DNA of 64,000 nucleotides, from positions 3,919,086-3,983,085 of the forward strand of contig NC_029527.1 of the NCBI RefSeq assembly GCF_001577835.2, written 5' to 3'. A program made the translations under genes and the position numbers. This stretch comes from Coturnix japonica (taxonomy: Eukaryota; Chordata; Aves; Galliformes; Phasianidae). Below are positions 25,564-38,400 of this stretch, piece by piece (within the stretch, counting starts at the first letter, position 1; the number at the start of each line of letters is the position of its first letter). The notes under the pieces were generated by a model that saw nothing but the letters and a program-made list of their open reading frames with translations, did not search any database and was not told the DNA's origin.

Positions 25564-28500
25564 ATTACAGCTTGTTTTAAAAATGTCTTTCCTTGTGTCT
25601 TTAGTACTGCATTAAGTTATGTTTATGTGTCTTAGTCTTATCCTGATTTATGTGATCAGAACTAAGCTTTCTTGGATTTGTCTGGAGTCTGCAAAGATAG
25701 GAACTGGGCCACCAGATGCCAGTGATGCCCCCATGGGCTTGTAGGCTGTGGATGTGCTGTGCTGCTCAGGGCTCCGCTGCCCTTTCCCTGGCCCTGTCCT
25801 CCACCTACAGATGTGAAGAACAGTGATGGGCACAGGGACTAGAGTGAGTAGGCGGCTGGAGCTGAAGCTAGAAAGGGATGTCTGCAGTCTGGGTTGCAGG
25901 AAGAGTAAAGCCTTGGGAGGAAGCAGCAGCAGCGGCGGGGACATAGGGGTAACCCACAAGTGGCATTGAGTGTCTGCATGTCACTCAGAACAGGCATCAG
26001 GGCTTGAAGGCACTCTCAGAGGCAGAAGAAAAATGGTGGCCTGGAGACATGTGGGTACAAGGACCTTCTAATGATGTATCTACAGCCCGTTCAGCCAGAC
26101 GTGGTTAACAACACAAGATAGCATCGCGGTAAAATAGCTGCTAGTTGTCACTTCTGAGAGTATCCTTCTGTTATTTCAGAATTACTGAGACACTTAATTG
26201 CCTGTTCATTAACTGCCTCAGACAAAAAGAAGTTTTGATTAATTGTCATTTCAGCAAATTAGAGCCTGTTGCACAGACTAACGGAATGAAGCAGCAAAGA
26301 GCTGGCTTTCTGCAGTTAGCTGTGATCTGCCCTGCCTGCACAGAGCCCGCCACCCATCACTGGCACTGAGGCCTTTGTCTGTATAGAAACTGGAGGGGCC
26401 ACTGGATTCAGTCCAGACTTTTCATGGGGTGAGGACCAGAGAGTGCTGCCCATGGCACAGTGGAGATTACACCAGTGCTTGGCAGAGGTACATGTGAACA
26501 CAAATGCAGACAGATGGCAAAAAAAGAGTGCGTTGGTCGTAATTCCCGACTTTTGAGATCACTTCCTTTTTGTTGTTTTCCTTTCTTTTTTTTTTCCTGT
26601 AAGCAATAGTCATTGTAACTGATTAAGATCAAATTTCCAAGCTGATTGAGATCTTGAATCTGTCTTTGATGACTGCATATTGTTCTCTAAGGTAGTCCAA
26701 TAAGGCATGTGATTTCTAACTAATATACATTCTAATTTTGAAAATAACTGATTTTAGTCACATTATTCAACAGGGAAGATGGAATTTGCACCTTTGCTGT
26801 AGAATAAGCTGGTTTATCTAATTGTCTCGGGTTTGAAGAAAGGAAAACTGCAGATTCATTGTAGGAGCATTGAAAATCCCACACAAGGTATTTGCAGGTG
26901 TTAGTCACAAGGCCAAGCACTTAAAAAGCAGATTCCTTGCCTGACATTGTTTTGCATTCTTCTGCCCAAAAGTTAAAGGTCCCTGAGAGCTTTTCTTCTT
27001 TTGAGCCATCCTTCTGTCTTAGATTCTTCCCTTTTCCAAGGTCTGTGATTGTTACTCCCCTTAAATGTTTTCTAAGGGCTCTTTCTCACCTGTTTGAATG
27101 CAGCTATATCTTCTCCCTTCATCTGCCCAAGCTTGGCCAAGAAAGTCAGTAGAAACCTCTCATTTCTTTGGCAAGCCCTTGCCTAGTGAGGCTGGATGCT
27201 CTTTCAACTTCCCAGTGTAATTTGACTTAGAAATGTTTGAAACTTTGACAGTGTTGACATTGGGATTACAAAGAATTTGCTTTCAAGAAAGTTGGGGATT
27301 AACACAGCCATTGACTGCTTGTGCTTTATCCTTTTCAAGATGTAAACACTGAAGAAAAATCTACACCAGGTTGGTGTCTTTGTAAACCACCTGGGTTTTA
27401 GGACCTGACACTGTGGTTGGGTGTGGATGAGTGGGAGTGATGAGACTCACAGAGTACTGTACCTCCTCTGTACCACACTACTGTTTCACCACTGGTTTAA
27501 CTCCTCCCAGTGCAGCATATGGGATGAAGAGACATTTCATCCTATGCAGTGCAGGTTTGAAGGTGATGATGACTGCAGACATGGAACAAAAGTAGATCAA
27601 TAAAAATAGAAGAACATTAATGAGAGAATTAAAAGAAGAAAGTTTTTAGTGTGGTTTGTGTGTGTGTGTCTGTGATAGAAAGCTTTCTTCCATTAACAGA
27701 AGAAAATGAGATGGCTTCCTACTTAGTTGGTGGCCATGCTGGAGTGGAGTGGTTGGGGTTTTGCTGTATGCCCAGTTTAATGTCCTCACTGCCATAGGTT
27801 CCAGACCTGAGCTTCACTGGGGCTCACCGACCTCATTGGGCTCTCAGTGCAGTGCTTTGTGTTGGCAGTGGCCAAAGCACTGTGGTGTTGGTCTTGGGCA
27901 GGGGGCTGGCTCCTTCAGGTAGTCGCTGTGCCACCACTGTACCCTGCACCCTGGGGAAAGGGAGCTGTGGTTCTTAGCAGCCGAGCAAGTCCCCATCCCA
28001 GGGTCTGGTGTTTGGAAACAAGCTGCTTATCAGCCCCATCTGGGTGGAGGAGGCAGCCCTGGTGTGCTCCGGCCATACCTGGGTCAGGCGGTCACACAGC
28101 TTTGAAATGTGAAGCAGCTTCCTAAGCATTGCAGGGGGTAAAACGTGAATTGACCATATCATAGGCACATGGTACTTCCCTGCTCAGATTACACTACAAA
28201 ATCTGGGCAGTTCCTAAGATAGAGCTGGAAAAGGGGATTTGGGAGTGTGAGCAGCACTTGGAGCAGAGCACAGCTGACATGGCTGGGAACAAAAGGTGAT
28301 AGGAAAACTCTCTGCATCTACAGTGCTGCACATCCACAGGTCAGCAGAATTTTTTCCTAACTGGATGTTTGTTGCAGATTTGTTGGGAGAAGCATGAAAT
28401 AACTTTGTCTGAGTGCTGGCTTTGCTTTATGCCTTATGTTCTGCTAGTTGCTAAGATTGTGTCTGGCTGTTTACTCTCTGATTTAGTACTTTGTTTTCCA

Positions 28501-31500
28501 GATTTACTTTCTATCTGCTCACGAAACTCTAAAACTCTTGATTAATACCTTCCGTTTAACTCAGTTTAAAGACTTAAGTAGGTAGAGGTGGGTTTGCTTT
28601 GTTAGTTAAGGCTGCTAAAGCTGCGCCTACTCTGCTCAGGGACAAAGCTTTTTACAGTACGGTTTTCTGCAGAATACTCCATAAGCACCACATGTGTGTG
28701 AGTGCTATTAGTCAGATCTTCCCAGGCTTTTCTTGCCTCTCTTCAGAAAGGAGCTTCTTACAAAAACAGTTATTTTTAATGTTGCTTCTGGCCTTTTGAC
28801 TGCGAATTCAGAGAGCATTTTTACCTCACATACTGAAGCGAAAGTTCGGTTTGTTTTTGTTAATGTAAGTCAAGAAGTAGCAGTGATTCGGTGTGACAGG
28901 CTGAATGTGAGCCATATGAGCCGAGCTGCACAAGCATAAAGGATGATTGTGCTGCAAAATATCTCCAAGTAATTCAAATTTTGACACACTTACCACTTCT
29001 CAAGTTGCGTTTCCCCCCTTCCCACCACTTCTGCCCTTCCCCCACCGTCAGGGATCTGGTGGGATACAAATATATGTGCATTGTCTCTGGAAATGGTGAG
29101 GCTTGGGTTAAAAAGTACTTTCTTTCTGTGAATTTGATTATACCACAGTGAGAGCTTCACAAAGGGATGGCAATAATTGTATATGCTTACTTATATATTC
29201 TGAACTAATGACTGCAGGCAAATAGCTCAAGCTTCAGCTGCTAACTTTTACCCCTTAGAGTGTGTAAGGGTCACTGGTTTCTCCATTTCACTAACAAGCT
29301 TTGAAACGTACTGATACATCGTGGCTCTGTGGTTTAAGAAGAGCAACTTGTGCCTTGAGCCCGGGGAGCACAGTTGGCACACAGCTCCTGGCGTGGGGTG
29401 AGGGTTGCATGCTCGGGAGGACGCTGTGTCCCCAGGAACCCGCAGCACTGGGCAGGGTGCCACTGAGCCCCTCTTGGGCGGAGGACCTCGTAGGGCCATT
29501 TTTTTTTTTAATTAAGCACTATTGATTTCTTTTGCGTGTTTTATTTTCTGGGTTATTGACTTCTATTTAATCTGTCATTTCTCTGTATGGATGGCAAAAT
29601 GATGCATATTCATAACAGGATTTTATGTCCAGCCCTTCTATTGATGAAAATTCTGTATCTCTTTGCATTTAGATGTAGATAGGAATAAGAAGTAATGGTT
29701 AATTTCTGACTAGCATTTCTTACAAGTAAGTAAAAAGATGTATGTATGTGTTTGTAAGTGTATCATATTAGTGCAACATCTATAAAATAAGACATATTTT
29801 ACAAACTCTTGAACTCCAGGATTGAATTGTATGCTCTTGGGGAGTTCATCATGCACATGGAACAGACACATCCCAGGGTAAATGAGAACAGAATGTGGAT
29901 TTGCAGTGAAGTTGTTCTAACCCAATGGATCAGCGCAACCCCCCTGGAGTCATTAGAAAGGACCCTGCTGACCCTGATGAAAGTGGAGATAAAGTTAAGA
30001 ATTAAGGTGGTCTAGGTTGTGACACGCTTTTGCTGCTTGATGTTGTGTGCAATGTTTTTAAAGAACCAAACACAGCGCAATACATTGGATATTATTTTTA
30101 AAGCAAAATCCCAGATAAATAAATAGCTGTCATCAGGTTCTAAATGATTCCTTGCTTCACTTTAACAATGAGCTATCCATTATATAGTCTTAATTTATGG
30201 AATGTTAAACAGTTTCTGGCATTGCTGTGCCCCTGCAGGAAGAACAGATGGTACACTGAATGAGTTTTGCTATGGGATAAAACGTTTCAGGTCTTCAATG
30301 GATCATATCCATCTGTAAGAAAGGAATAACATTTGTGTAAAATAAACAGGGTACAGTCAAACATCTTGAAATCCTCTGATGAATGAAAAAAAACTGTGTG
30401 TAGTCTAAAATGGTAGTATGCATTGGGAGGTAACATGGAAAACTACTGCGTAATGTTAGTTTAAAGGTGAACACTTACTTCACTTACATATCCCAACTGG
30501 GAAATCATATATATGAAGATCTGGAGGGCAGTGCTAAGTACAGAACATGGTCAATATATACTGACAGTGGTCTCTTGATAAAAAGAACATTACACTTATA
30601 ATCAGATAGATTGGCTGTGTCTTCATCTTGTCTCCATGCAATGAAGTTATCTCTTATTGGATTTATAGAGCTTTGGCTGCACACTGAGAATACTGTTGAA
30701 GTGATGAAAAATGGAATACTGACAGTCTGTATCATATTGGTGTATAACATAGATATCCCAGTAGAACTGAGCAGAACATCTCTGTCATGATTCACATCTT
30801 GCAGCTCGTGCAAAAAGGATAATTAAAATGGATAATTAGTGATATTAATTGCTCTCTATAGTTCTACTCATGTCTTCACAGACTAGAAGAAGCTTCATCA
30901 GTGAAGTAACTTCTAGAAAACTGAAGTTAAACTAAAGCATTGATCTGTAGAGACCTTAGACTAATGGATCCATCTGATCTTCGTGCTTTTTGTACCTAAG
31001 ACAGCATCATCAACTTGTGTTTCAAAAATGATTCTGTAGCACTCTAACAACGATTGGCTATTTGATGAAAATCCTCCCACTCCCAGCCTCCCCAGGCAGT
31101 CAGATGGTTGTGAACGTCTGACTGGGCTGCCAAAGTGTTTAAAATCGTTGTGGGGAGCAGCAGGGTCGTGCTGCAGGAAGGCTCTCTGCAGGTGCCTTTT
31201 CTGCCGGATGGCTGCACGTTACCGCGGGCTCAGAGCTGGCGTTCGTGGAACACCAGCATTGGAATTTGAGGGAAGGCAGGACAGCTGGATTACCTCTCCT
31301 CGCACTGTGAAGAATATGGTGCAGCCCTATTCACAAGTGATTTTTTTTTTCTTTTTAACCAAGTGTTCTGTGATTCTGGGAGACTTTATTTTGTCTTGTA
31401 TATACTAGCCACTTTTCTATCTTAATCCTTCTTGCCACTCTAGTTCTGGCTTATGCATAATGAGCTTGGAGACGGAATGATTATCTTCTCATTCTTCTTC

Positions 31501-34500
31501 CCCTGTGTTAATAGTTTCTTTCCCCATACATAAATCATGTTAGAGCTGTAGGCTTTCTTCAGTTGGAAAATAAAATACTTTCCTCCTCTCACAGGAGAAA
31601 CATTGACCAAAGTACACATATGTATCTTAATGTACCAAGAACAACAACAGCAACAAAAATGTTGTCAAAGGAAAAGAAGTATTCCTGTTATTTAAATCAT
31701 ACGCACATCTACCAAGTAATATATATTTAAAAATATTCAGTTTGCATTTGACTTTTTTGCATAAATATTATAATAAGGCTGCTTAGTTCTTTCAGTAATG
31801 AGACCTGTTCTCTTCTGGGCAGCAGCTGAAGTTGACTCTCCTTGTTGTTAAATGTCTTTTAAAATGTAGCATGTTCCTCACTGGAATGAAACCAGGCTTC
31901 ACAGTGTCAGCATTTCTGAATTGCCAACATTTTCAGTTTTGAACATTCTGCCTTTAGTTGCAAGTTATCATGGGCTTACTTGTATTTGTTGATGATAAAT
32001 ATTCAGGCCTATGGGTTGCTTACTTACACAGCAAACTAATACTAACTTCCTGTGGTAATAGAAAATGTAATTTATAACTTACAAAGTAAACAACACTTGC
32101 TCTTCTAATATCGTTCTGGTCTGTAGGGTAAATAGTGTACAGAACCACAAATCATTGTGAACACAAGAACTGAATAGGTGCATCCGGGGGCAGAAATTGA
32201 CTAAACGTGTTTAGATGCAGAACAAATTATCTGCGGTGGCTGAGCATGTCTGCATGAAATTCTGTATAGTCTGCTGAAAAAAGCACTGCTCTTCTCAACA
32301 GGAAAGCATCCCCACATGTGAGGGGAATACAAGAACTATGTGTATTTATTTGTGCACATGTTTACATGTTGGCACCTTTCAGACTGAAATAATACCAGAT
32401 ATTCTGCTTACGTGAGTTTCGAAGTACTGGTCATTGTTTTTATTTTGTGTCAGCCCCTGAAAAGCTTTAACTCTGTGTCAGGTTGGTTGTAAGTGAGTTT
32501 TAATGAGGCTATTTCATCCAGAACACTTCTCTATATCTTAATCTTCAGTGAATGAGGTGGTATTACTGGCGTTGGTGCCTTACAGAGGATTAGCAGGGCT
32601 CAGGGCATTGCCCACCCAGATCCCCTCTAGCAAGGTGCTAGATTGCTGTGTCTGTAAGAAGTGGACGCCTTGTGGGCAACGTCCAGTTTGTTTCCCATCA
32701 CTGTGCGCTGCAGAAGATACCATAAGAGGTCTTGAGCATTGTACGTGAGTTGGGTGCCTCGGCCCCAAACCTGCTTGTTGTGTCACCTTGAGGATTTTTT
32801 GACCTCTGAGAAGCAAAACTTCCCATCCCTCTTGCTCAGCCCATGTATCCGTGGTTCACTTCCCAACACCAGGAGTCATACAGCAGTCCTCAACTTCTCT
32901 TATGCAACTCTTTGCAGTTTTAGAGGATTAGCAAAGAACAAACATAGGGTTAAAGGTGGGTGACATTGTGAGATCTGTTGGTTACATATGGCTTTATTGT
33001 TGTCTCTAAACGAGGGACTCCAAGATGATATAACAGAGTGGGCACTTTTTTCACATTTTGCTATCCAACAAAGCAAATTAATTCCATTATCTTCTACGGA
33101 AAGTTTGCACAGGAATGGTTTTGATGGATTACATCTGTGGCTGCTGACTGATTAGCAGCATGACAGATGTAGGCTTCATTTACAGGGATTTGCTTTCATT
33201 CATGAGGAAAAATTGAAGGTTTCTTTCAAGCACTTTTTTTGCATTAAAACTTTGAAAAGTACTCATCAAATGGTAGACTTTGATTTCCGTTTGCTTAATG
33301 CCTGTGGTAATTAACATTTCTGTGAGAACATCTTAACCAAATGTTCCAGTTTTTCCTACATTACAATGATTTCTTTTTCTCTAGCAAAAGAATTTAATTG
33401 GCGTATATATAATAACTGACTTGGGATTTGTTTTGTCACCATATGATAGGAAACTGTTGCTGAAAGATTGATCATTGTTTCTTTTTCTGGACTTTATTAA
33501 TTTTATGATAGGCAATATGGCTCACGGTACAAGCACTCACCACAGATGCGCTCTGTCTGCAGTCCATTGTCTCATATGTGGGTGGAGAGATGGTATGTTT
33601 GTAAGTGCAGTAATAAACCCCATTTATCTTTGTCATACCAAGGGATTTGTGCAGCGTGTCGTGTTGTGGAGCTTGTGGTTCATCCTGGGCTCGATCCTGG
33701 TAAGTCTTGGTCATAGAGGTGATGGTGAGGGCTATTGTTTCTTCTTCTGTTGCTTATTCTTGTCCATTCTCAGTTCTGAATAGAGCGCAGCAAACTCTCA
33801 GGATCAATGTTAAGAGCAGAACTAGCAAATCTGTGGTGATTGCAGCTGTAAGAATGTGCTCAGGGCTGTTCCGGGGTTGTGAAGATGTGGAAAATGAAGA
33901 ATTCTGATAAAATTTACTCTAATCTCAATGACTTGACACAAAGACGTTTCCTTGAAATGTGAGGTGAAGAGGACAGCAGTATTTAAGAGTAATGCCTCCA
34001 AAACCTGCCAGAGATCTCTTACTACTGTGCACTTTCATTGAGTAAATTTGAGCAAGCTTTTCATCTGCTCCCAGTCCCAGTTTTTCTCCCACAGCTGGTA
34101 TCCAGAGTAAAAGGACAGATATTGCCCTGTCTGTATGGAACAAAAGCGGTGATGGCCTCCTGTGCTGTCCTTAAGTGTTATTAATTTAAGAGCTGGAGCA
34201 TGGGCAGGACAGTGGGTGTGCAGAAGTTCACCTTGTGTCCTGTGAGGCTCAGCTAGGTGCGTTTTGCAGCTGGGAGAGCAGGAGTATTTTCTCAGCTGTG
34301 GAGCAGAATGTAGATAATGAAAAGAGTTGGTTTGTTGCTGCAGTTGTTGCTGAGAGCCCGTTTGCTCTCTGGAGGGACAGATTTGGATCCTGTTTAGTCA
34401 CCAGAGGAAGGGGTTTGATCTCAGGCCCTTCTGGGGGACTTCAGTACAATGTGAAAGATCATTGTGCATTTTGTCAGGAAAATGTCATGCATGGCCTTCT

Positions 34501-35287
34501 CTTAGGGGAATCCCGATTACAGACAGCAACTGCATGTGCTAATGACCAAAAGATGTACGTTGACAGAACTCCATATAGACGATGTGGAGAAACTGTGAAC
34601 TTCAAATAGTAGGAGACTATGAAATGCTCACTCTACAATCAGGGTTATTTTCAACTCAGCAGATAGGGTTTCACTATTAATCATGTCAATGACAAGGCCA
34701 AGACACATACTGAAAAATTATGTACTACAAAATTATACTATTAACATTTTGTTTTGACATTCATTTGAAATTAATTTGAAGATGAAGTAAAGCCGTCTGT
34801 GTTACTTTGGAGAGCTTCAAACCAAACTCTTCAGTTAAAGTTCAGGCTGGTGAGCAGTTCTTCCTTACAGATAGAATGTGGAAAATAGTTTTGCCATTCT
34901 TTTCACTCTTCCCTCAATAAAACAGTTGTTAATTATTTCTAAATTGGTACATGTGAAGAAACACTGCTGTTGCTTAAATAGTAGGTTCTCTTTTGACTAA
35001 TTTATGTTTTAGGGTGGGGAAACATTTTGGCTCCTCCAGATAGAAGATCTGTACTGGCTCTCACTGCAAAGGCCCGTGAGGTTCAAAGTGCTGGCTGGGC
35101 TCCCACAGAGCAGAAGACCGGATTAAGGAAACAAACCCAAAGCTTGAATTTGTTTCTTAAAGGAAGTTCTAAGTAGCATCACATGCTACTGTTGGATATA
35201 GTGAGAGGGGACAGAGATGTGTGTGAAAACAAGGTGCTCAGATTTTGCATGCTACTGCCGTTGAGATTGCAGCTGGGTTTTCCTAGG

Positions 35288-35445
35288 ACATGGAAAGGGC
35301 TGCCCATGGAGGTGGTGGAGGCATCATCCCAAAAGGGGTAGATGTGGCACTGAGTGACGTGGTTAGTGGGCATGGTGAGGATAGGTTGGCAGTTGGACTA
35401 GATGATCTTGCTGGTCTTTTCTAGCCATAACATGTCTGTGATTCC
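35288..35445 (+). mobile_element. CR1 LINE 3' fragment
   Basis: Diagnostic CR1 3' phrases appear in order on the + strand: agggctgccc, ggaggtggtggag, gatgtggcactgagtgac, ttggactagatgatcttg, ggtcttttctagcc and a decayed terminal tgtgattcc. These lie in the end of ORF2 and the 3' UTR of CR1. The fragment is about 160 bp, 5'-truncated and diverged, so it is not recent. Orientation is the same as FBLN2. Sequence just upstream (35,160-35,287) may be further decayed CR1 but I cannot support it. Confidence 0.88.
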
Positions 35446-38400
35446 TTGGTAATAGTGAGCAACAGCCCTGAAAATATGTGTTGTGTGCTGGGAAGTAGAG
35501 GGAAGGGGCAGAGGGCTGGATTAACCAGGAGAAAGTCAGGGAAATGAAGAAGTTTATCTCATGACATGAAGGGATTATTTGTGAGGAGCCAGGTTCTGAG
35601 ACCAAACACAGGCACAAGTTCTGCTTTGGTTACGTATGGCTTCCAGCAGAATGCCCTCAGTAACAGGGAGTACTGTGGAAAAATAGGGACATGAGTGGAA
35701 ACTGAGGAGTGTCACTCATTAGGTAAACGTTAAAAATTTCTTTCCTTCTCTCATCAGAGCAGCTGCCAGTAGTTACAATGCTCACCTGAACCTGGAGCAC
35801 TGAGGCAGTGCTGGTGACGCCCCAGGGGCAGAGATGTGTCTGCATGTGTGGCTGCTCCTGGTGCTGGGGAACCCAGGGACATGCTCTGCCTGCATGCTGC
35901 CAGAAGAGCTCTCCCTGTGCTAATTAGTTCATAACTTATGAGCTTTGACACGTTTTTGTTGGCTGTGCCTTGGGAAATGTTTTTGAATGGCTGTTGTTGG
36001 CTTTGCTTTAATCCGTTCCCAGATTTTTTTGGCTGCTGTGGAAATAGATGGATTATTTGATTGTGTTCTGGAGGTTTGTATACAGTCACCTGAAACCTGG
36101 TGATGTTAAAATAATGTTAAAGAAAAAAAAAGTATATTGATATTAAACACGTTTATTTGCATTAAAAATAAATAGGCTCCTTCTGCTGCAGAGCTGCAAG
36201 TGCATGCTGAGCATCCTGTGCACAGACATTGTGTTTACATTGTCCTTAAGGAAACCAAATCTTCACTGGTCCAACAGAGACTCAGTCCCTTCCGCATTAG
36301 GATGTCCTGCAGCCCCACAATAGGGAAACAGGTTTAAAAAACTTGGTGGGTAGGGCTGGCTTAAGAGCTTGTGCCTCTCTGCCTGTCTGTGCTGCTCCAG
36401 GACCCATGATCCTCTCCTCCATATGTTGCAGGCTCCTTGCAGCCATAGCAGCACACTCCATGTGTTTTGGCTGCTCCAGCCCCCCGTCCACACTCAGCCC
36501 CTTGCTGAGCAATCCATAGCCAGTGTGTCAGAGCTGGGACGAGGACCAGCTCCTCCACGTGTGCTGGGCGGGATGCTGTTGCCGTTCTGCTTCTTTCCCC
36601 CATGTGAGTCGTTTCTCTATCACTCCATGCAGCTGCCATCCTCCCACTGAGTCACTTTGGATCTACTGCAGTGGAGACTCCCAATGACACAGAATTTTGC
36701 TGTTCAGTGAGCCAAATACCTGCCCTGTTGTTTTGGGCTAGGCTGGAGCAAGGGGGAGCATTGAAACGCTACACCCAAGACATGACGCTCCCTTCCACAG
36801 CTTTGTCCCGTCATTCACTTGGAACAAGGCTGCCTTTAGTCTCCAGTTCTTCAAAAATGGATTTGAAATCTTCACATTCTGGAGGAATACGTCCCAGAGC
36901 TGCCTGGTCGCTATTCCTAATGCTTGGCTGCTTCAGCTGAAATACCTTGGTTGATACTTTTCCATTACTTTGGCGTGTTGGGTTCCTGTTTGGATTTGAG
37001 CACGGGCAACATCCTGGAGAGCATCAGGCGCATCTCTGCAGGGCGCCTGTGCTGGGCAGGGAGGTCTTGTCGGAACCGCTCTCAGGAATCCACGTGAGTT
37101 ATGATCTTGTGCTGCTCACTCCTTGTTTGTCCCACTCTTGAGTTCTCTGTTGAATTAAGTAATGATCCTCTGGGCTCCCAAATGTCCATTTTTTTAAGCT
37201 TTTCCATGAAAAGGAGGTTTACAGTAACTTATTTCTTATTGAAAATAAAGCTAAGAAAAACCACCTGCAAAAGCTATGACTCTTGAAAACTGTCTGATTT
37301 TGCCAAGAACTGGAGCGCTGACAACTCTGAAGTGACTAAGTATCTTGTGCTTTGCTTTCAATAAGAAAAGGGCAGCTCCTTCGAATTGAATTTTCACTGG
37401 GGTTTATTGTACTTCTCTTTTCACCCAGCCCAGCTGTCCCAAATGAGGAGGTTGGCTCCAGCTCATCTCAGGTTTCATTAGTTAGGCAGAAGGGAACGGC
37501 TCTACACACTGTATGGTGCATGAGAGCAGTAAAGGAAATCTTTCTCTGCTTTTCATTCATCCATCTGGTTAATAGCACTGTAGTTACCTCTGCTAGTGAG
37601 ATGGGCTGGGAGCAGCAAGCAGCAATCACTTCCAGTGACTGGTGAGATCACAAGTTTCCGGATTGAAAGGGTGTGAAAGGAAGAGCTAATCCATGGGCTG
37701 GCACAGCCCAGCCAGGAGTTACTGGGCTTAGAGTTTTTTATTTTTCATATAAGAAAAACCTCTCACAAATTTCCATTTGTCTCTTGCATTTTAAAGGGAT
37801 TGTTTTAAAATTGATACTTCCTTCCATCCCCTCCCTTCTTCCACTCATAGTCTATGCTATGTCCGTAGCCATTTAAGAGCTGCTGGCAGCTGTAGCAGAG
37901 CAGTGATGTCTGGCTGGGGCGAGGTGCTAAATACACAGGCAAAATGCCATTGTCTGTATGGTATGGATGTACATTTGTGCTTCAGCCTCTCCTGTACCTA
38001 TTGCAATGCTCTTGCCATTGTGATAGGGAAGATATTCAGCATCAGAGAACAGGGCTGTGTTTGGTCCTGGCTTTGTGCAGCTTGAGCCAAATTTTACTGG
38101 GAGACCAGGAGAATCCTTGATAGAATTGATGTCTTGATTCGTGCACAGGTGATAAGTGCCACTACTGCATTTCCTTCTTGCTGTCCGACCATATTTGCGC
38201 ATATGTGGGCTTCCTTCTTTATATGCATGAGACCTGGCTGTATAGATGGACAGACAAACAAACAGAGCAGCTCGCTCACAGTTCCTCCCTGCAGGTCCTG
38301 TGCTCCCTGGCACAGTGCAGGACAGGTCGTGCAGTTGTCTGCCACCTTCTGCCTTCATCTGGCTGCATCTGGCCCTCTATGCTGCTCAAAATGAGAAAAT

